A stretch of 64,000 bases of DNA from assembly GCA_037355855.1 (NCBI GenBank), contig CM074760.1, positions 7,432,501 to 7,496,500 on the forward strand. Reading direction: 5' to 3'. Positions 59,066-64,000 of the stretch are shown one piece after another. The position numbers and the translations under genes were made by a program. How positions within the stretch are numbered: the first letter of the stretch is position 1; every line of letters begins with the position of its first letter. Below the pieces are notes generated by a model. The model ran no database searches. It was not told where the DNA came from and saw nothing but the letters and a program-made list of their open reading frames with translations. Origin of the DNA: Pseudo-nitzschia pungens. Its lineage: Eukaryota > Bacillariophyta > Bacillariophyceae > Bacillariales > Bacillariaceae.

Positions 59066-60294
59066 TCAAACAATGTTGTAGAATTCTTGCGCGGTCTTGG
59101 AAAACATGCGATCCAGATCGTCTTCCGAATAGTCCTTCAAAAAGTCAGTACATGTATTCCAGGAGTCGGGGTGCCTCGGGACCGACGTCGCTCAGCCCAT
59201 CGCTGTCGCTCGCGGCGGCATCCTTCCACCAGTTGGACGCCACCATGCACCGGTCCGGACCGAACAATTCGACCGTCTCCCGCACGAGGGATCGCGCGAG
59301 CTCCACCTTTTCCTCGGTTCGCGTCCATCCCGGCACGGCGTACCCCAGCAAGCTGAGCTTGACGAAGACGTTCTTGTTTTGCGCCATGGCCTTCATCCCC
59401 GCTCTCCACGTTGCGAGCTCTTCCTCGTCGGGCACCGTGTTGTTCCGGTTGGCTTCCGTGTCCGCCCCGAGCAGGGTTCGGGGTTTTCCGAGGTGATCGA
59501 TGACGACCTTCGTGTCGGGATGCCTCGCGCACAGCCTCGATGCGGCGGGCAGCTGCGCCGGTGCGCACTGCAGATCAAAGGTGAAGCCAAACTTTTCCAG
59601 CAGGGCGAAGCCCTTTTCGAAGGCCCCGAGCGCCTCTCCGTCGTAGCCACCGTCGCTTCCCCGGATGTAGTCGATCCCGTCGTGTCGCGACGTGGCAACG
59701 TGCGTCGCGTCCCTTCCGCCGTTGAACTTGCCGACGCAATCCACGATCCACCGAATGCTACGGTGCCGCGCACGAAAGTTGCGCAACGCAACGCAACGCA
59801 ACGCAATGCAACGAAGCCGTCAGTGCACGCGGCGGAAACAACCATTGCACGCAGTGCCTCGGACGCACGCATGCTGCACTCCAAACCGACAAACGAACAC
59901 CCGGTGCTCCTCGATCGTTTTTCCGTCTCGAAACTCACCCTTTGACGCGCTCCATTTCCGCCAGTTTCGAAAGCTCGTTTTCCACTCGGCCAGTCTCTTG
60001 CGCCAAATCGCACGAGGCGATAATCCCCTTGATGCCGCAGGAGCAATCGTCGATCAACCCATCGACCCACTCGGCCTCCCCGAGCCCATCGTCGGGCAAA
60101 CACTCCATGTGAATGCTTCCACGAAACTCGATGCCGGCTTCCTTCAAAGGATCGACGACATCGCGACGGTAATCGTCCTGCAGGTACGAGAAGTTGGGTT
60201 CCAGTCCCGCCAGAAACTTTTGAAACGTCGACCCGTTCTTGACGGTGTCGATGTAATGGTGATGGGAATCGAAAAACTCCTTCGGATACGGCAT
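59066..60294 (-). CDS. Amidohydrolase-2 family metal-dependent hydrolase, one +1 break near its end
   Basis: Exons 60294-59939 and 59757-59066, GT-AG intron 59758-59938 (phase 2). ATG 60294 opens MPYPKEFFDSHHHYID with the metal-binding HxH. KGIRWIVD follows the splice, then KVVIDHLGKP (metal His) and CMVASNWW near the end, as in amidohydrolase-2 TIM barrels. The frame stops at TGA 59147-59145 after LLEYMY, but the +1 frame continues at once with DFLKDYSEDDLDRMF and SKTAQEFYNIV, then a stop at 59066. That tail is what this family needs, so an extra T (TAC-T-GAC) is implied. The restored protein has 348 residues. Substrate is unknown. A (GCAAC)n run sits in the intron (59783-59817). Confidence 0.85.
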
Positions 60295-60794
60295 GGTTTT
60301 GTGTGATACGGTAGATTGCAGCGATCTTTTGCAGTGATGAAAAGGACGATGATGTTGTCTTTGGAATGAATCGTCGCCGATTGCCGAGCTTCGATTCTTC
60401 TCAAAAGGATGATTCTCGTTCGTTCCTCGTTCAATGTTCCATCGAAGAAACGTGAAACAAAAGACCTAAAAAACAGTCAGATCTTCGAATCAATTCGACA
60501 GCAAATCTTTTCCAAACGAACACGAGCCGTCCGTCCACCCACCCGTAAGTCCATAAAGCATCTCAATGAAGATGAATTGGGGTGTTTGGTGAATTGATTG
60601 AGAATGTATGCTCAATGAACTACATCGTACAAAGAGAGAGATCCGCTCTACGTGTACTCGGATTCCCAGAGGATACCAAACACGGTAGTGCAATACTAAT
60701 AACAACAATACAATGGGGAGGGAAATACAAGCATCCTGTTCCATTTTCTATCCCGTGACACACATGTGCGAACTACGTAGTGCCAATGACTTTC
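60295..60794. other. Spacer between amidohydrolase and SET genes
   Basis: 500 bp between two minus-strand genes. It is the promoter side of the amidohydrolase and the 3' side of the SET gene. No gene or strong repeat seen. Confidence 0.5.
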
Positions 60795-62887
60795 TTAATC
60801 TGGTTCTAGTACTACTACTAGTACTAAGAATTGAAATAGGAGTCGCAATGATTTACGGATTGCGTCCGCCGCTTCCGGCAAATCCAAAAAATGCCGTTTC
60901 GTGTCGGTTGTGGTTGTTGTGGTTGTTTTTGTTTTTGCCGTTGTGCTGGTGCGCTTTGTCGCCTGCCCCTGCCCGTTGTTCCTCGCGTGCAGGTTCGCAA
61001 ACGGGCCGTCCCTCCGAATCCTCGGCAGGGGAGCGTCCAGCTTGAGCCAGTTCTGGTAGCGCTCGGGCGGCACGAATCCGGAGGACACCATCCAGTCCAG
61101 CGCCGAATAGTGCGGCACGTTGTAGTTCACCATGAGTTCCTGTCCCACCCGCAGCGCCTTTCGGCGGCCGTGGCGCAAGCTCCGGACCACAAAGGTTCCC
61201 GCAGTCGGTTTCCTCGTTTAGAGCGTCGACAAAGTCCCCGTCCTCCAGTCGCTCCCGGCCCGTGAGTTCCACGAAACCGCCGGCGTGGGCGTCGTGATTG
61301 AGCATGTCCAGGAGGGGAATCATGCGCAGGGCTCCGTGCTTCAGGGATCCCCCGGTGGCGCGGCTGGCGACCTGGCAGAGGGCCCACCGGATGTTGGATT
61401 TCGCCGTCATGCCCTTGGGGTTGCTGATGAAGGACCCGTAGTCGTTGGCCAGCTGGGAAACGATCCGTTCCGAGTATTCGGACGCCCGTATCAGTTCTAC
61501 CGGGCCACCCGTCGACCTCCATTCCGACCTCGTCCCGGAGCGCGTGAATGGCATCCAGTATGTACGGCCGGTGTTTCTGGGAATAACCGCAGCTCGGTTC
61601 CAGCGGGAGGCTGGCAATGTAGGGCAGCCATCGAGAGTACTGTCCGACACCCCGTTCGTGTGCCAACAGCAGTGTCAGCAGGGCGGCATCGTCCAGTTCG
61701 TGGACCGTCTTTCGCTGCGTTTCGGACGTGATTCGGGGAAGAAGCGTGTCCAGGGCAACCTTTCGCGTCATTTGGAACGAGAGCGGCACCCGAATCAACA
61801 CCTCTTCTTGCATGTACCGACGTTCGCTCTTTGGCACTTCGTTCTTGTTGTTGTTGTTGTTGTTGTTGTTGTTGCTGTTCTTGTTGTCGTCGTTCTTTTG
61901 TTTCGCTTCGAGCTTTTCCCGGGCGAGCCCCGGATTGCACCTCGTCTGGCACCGGTGGTAGAGATTCCGCACCATGCCGATGCCTCGCGCGGCACCGCTG
62001 GGTGCCGGTTCCATGATCCCCAGGTCCGGGTGTACGTATCCACCCTTTTCCCGGGCAATGGCCTCCCGCAGAACAGCGTAGACATAGGGATGCGACGGAT
62101 TGCTCTTCAGCTCGCTCGAGTCCACGTTTCGGACCACCACGGTGGGAGCGCCACCGCGATTGGAGGCAAAGGGGTCGTTGGTGTTGGTGCCTCGGGGAAC
62201 CTCGTGGTTGTGGTAGTAGTTGTAGTTGTGGTAATAGTTGCTGTGGAGTGTGGAGATCACGGGAATGCTGCCGAGAACGCTGTTCGTCAGGTCCACGACG
62301 AATTTGATGTGTTCCTTCTCCCAAAAGGGAATCGCGGCATCGCCGTCGTCGCTCTCGGAAGACGTGCCACCGGCGCCACCGGTGTTGGTTCGGATGGCGG
62401 TCGGCATTCTTCCAATGGTGTTTCGGTAGAAAAAGTTGGATCGGATCTTTCCTCCGAGATTGATCCTCCACGTGCTCGGTGGCCTGCCGTATTCTCCCAT
62501 CATGACACCGCTGCCGACTCCAAAACCAAAGAATCCACCCAGCAGTATGCAGCCCCAGACCCAAATAATTCCCTGTTGTTCCCGGAGGCACCAGTGATAA
62601 AAGTTTTTGTTCCTTCCATTTCCACCCACACCACGCGGGTTGTTCGAGTTCGGGCCGTTGCTGTCGTTGTTGTTGTCGTTGTGGTTGTGATTGTTGTTGT
62701 TGTTGTCTTTGTTGCGCTTTCGAGAGGAGGACGATTGTTTTTGGTATTCATTGGCAGCTGGCGACGCCGAAAACAACGAGGCGGTAGAGGCAATCATCAC
62801 CCGGAGGTCATCGTTCGCAGACGAATTCGAGGCGTCGCTCCTGCTGCTGTCGTCCCGATGGTTGCGGCGACGGTTGTTCTTGCCCAT
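60795..62887 (-). CDS. SET-domain lysine methyltransferase (LSMT/SETD3-like) with membrane anchor
   Basis: ATG 62887 (MGKNNRRRNHRDD). The N-terminus is basic and Asn-rich, followed by one transmembrane segment (IIWVWGCILLGGFFGFGVGS) and a variable region with poly-Asn. The C-terminal half is a split SET/Rubisco-LSMT-type methyltransferase: EEVLIRVPLSFQMT, LLTLLLAHERG, SRWLPYIASLP, then MIPLLDMLNHD with the NH motif, and QELMVNYNVPHYSALDW with the catalytic Tyr region and FVPPERYQ. Two +1 corrections are needed, at 61502-61504 (extra C on the coding strand in CCC) and about 61196 (extra A). Both are within conserved SET sequence, and neither is at a stop codon. Corrected length is about 696 residues. 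The last 25 residues are hydrophobic and could be misread. The protein substrate is unknown. Confidence 0.8.
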
Positions 62888-63722
62888 CCTGGATGATAGG
62901 TGTTTGTTGCGTGGTGATCCGTGTTGGACCAATCCACAATCGGTCGAGCTGCTGTTTGCTTCCTCGCAAGCTCCGGGAACGACGCGATATGGCGGATGCA
63001 GTGCGTTCTGATTCGAGGCCACTGTTCAGCACTCAGCAACACTGTTTCATTCCCGCCACCGCTTTCTGCTGTTTTGCTTTCGCTTCTGTTTCAACCCGGG
63101 TCTTCGGTCGACGGATTTCAGAGGATGGTGTTTCGGCATATATTACAGTATTATTTTTTATAGCTCTAGAACCAAAGTGCGAGAGTGTTGCCATGGGTTA
63201 CGCGATACACAATACACAAGCATACGTGTACCAGTAATTACTCGTATGAGCTGCCAGGTCCTAAAGAAACACCTATCCAACACGCGGTTTTTATTATGGC
63301 CTGCCTACCGTTTTTCACGAAAGTACAAGTAAGATTAATCTTAAGGTTACCGGTATGGAAAATGAGGCTGACTTGTGCATAGATTAATTAGCGTTCGGGT
63401 TTAACTCGGAAGATCTCGCTCCTTGGATACGGTAACCTTAATCTTAGATCTGGACCTGTTCGAACAAAATCTTGTGGTCCAGTGAGTCGGTCTGTCCATC
63501 CATCCGATTTTTGAATGGAATGAATCTCAATCTGCTTCGCCTAATTCTACCAAGCTAGGATAAATAGGTAGAAGATCATATGATTCATACATTGCCTTCG
63601 CAGTTCCCGAAACCAACACAAGATTTTTCGTCCTTTCCTTCGATTACTTGGACGGCATCGTCATTCCTCACAACGCTGTATTCCACTACAATACACGTAC
63701 AGATAACTCACCAAACACAAGA
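62888..63722. other. Divergent spacer
   Basis: About 835 bp between the SET gene and the last gene. It contains AAGGTTACCGGTA (about 63343) and GGTAACCTTAATCTTA (about 63431), the same words as other divergent spacers. No gene seen. Confidence 0.55.
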
Positions 63723-64000
63723 ATGGTGGCAATGGCAACGGGGTTGAGTGCAGCAAAGGTTCTGCAGCACTCCGCTCGATGTTTCGGTGGATTGAATCGC
63801 AATTTCCACGCGTTCGGCGCTGTCGTTGTTGGCACCCACCCGGTTCGAACTTTCTACCGGAATCCTCAGTTTCGAGCATTTTCGGCAACGCCAACGGCAA
63901 CGGCATCGACAACGACGACAACAACGACGACGACGACGACGACGATGGGTTCCGAATCAGCCATGAAATCAGCAGTCGAAAAAGGCGATGATGGTCTCGA
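63723..64000 (+). CDS. Start of a probable mitochondrial protein, cut by the window end
   Basis: ATG 63723 opens a frame that stays open to the end of the window (92 codons). The first 60 residues are rich in Arg, Ala and Ser and lack acidic residues (MVAMATGLSAAKVLQHSARC; RNFHAFGAVVV; FRAFSATPTA), as in a mitochondrial presequence. A run of about 11 Thr follows (ACG repeat, about 63908-63943), then MGSESAMKSAVEKGDDGL. Nothing identifies the mature protein. Confidence 0.6.
   Translation, partial: MVAMATGLSAAKVLQHSARCFGGLNRNFHAFGAVVVGTHPVRTFYRNPQFRAFSATPTATASTTTTTTTTTTTTMGSESAMKSAVEKGDDGL

Noticed and set aside
10769..59147. Stop-codon reassignment or selenocysteine at the internal TGA codons
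   Set aside because: Reading through TGA in the same frame meets more stops or non-native sequence (for example TGA TAG at 57091). Only a +1 shift restores the proteins.
1..64000. CRISPR array, transposase, retroelement or viral gene
   Set aside because: No spaced identical repeats, no integrase, transposase or polymerase motif, and no terminal repeats were found. All tandem repeats are simple micro- or minisatellites.

Overview
The window looks like nuclear DNA of a stramenopile alga, most likely a diatom. GC-rich, mostly intron-poor genes with GT-AG introns of about 90-400 bp sit in AT-rich, repeat-rich spacers. Two proteins begin with a signal peptide followed by the diatom plastid-import cue (a Phe right after the cleavage site: VSA-F and EG-FAP). 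Other clues are a Rubisco-LSMT-type SET protein and a WTPEEE nuclear-factor family I associate with diatoms. No rRNA, tRNA, transposon or CRISPR array could be supported.

Layout, left to right: SppA-type protease (-, runs off the left end); secreted Pro/Thr-repeat protein (+); Doa10/MARCH6 ubiquitin ligase (-); MYST acetyltransferase (+); acylation-motif WD40 protein (-); thioredoxin-fold/RING protein (+); sulfotransferase (-); WTPEEE poly-Q protein (+); two-domain glycosyltransferase (-); ankyrin plus nine-WW protein (+); plastid DUF1350 hydrolase (-); ubiquitin protease with Tudor-like tail (+); mitochondrial cyclophilin (-); amino-acid permease (+); 20S proteasome alpha subunit PSMA6 type (+); small membrane protein (-); plastid type II DAHP synthase (+); GPALPP/DUF3752 protein (+); amidohydrolase (-); SET methyltransferase (-); and the start of a mitochondrial-type protein (+, runs off the right end). 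The first 14 genes strictly alternate strands. Convergent gaps are short (172-428 bp) and divergent gaps long (about 0.9-2.4 kb).

There is no operon or obvious pathway cluster. Three or four genes touch ubiquitin-dependent proteolysis (Doa10, USP, proteasome alpha, perhaps the RING protein), which I regard as coincidence.

The most unusual observation is a recurrent reading-frame break. Nine genes need 20 one-base frame corrections (or equivalents mod 3) to give continuous proteins, and 19 of the 20 have the same sign (+1, one extra base). Several lie at, or within a few bases of, an in-frame TGA or TAG; the cleanest is in the conserved amidohydrolase. Insertion-type consensus errors are the simplest explanation. 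Tolerated +1 frameshifting is the exciting alternative, and reads or Ribo-seq would decide. After these corrections and the proposed splicing, every complete gene has a length divisible by three.
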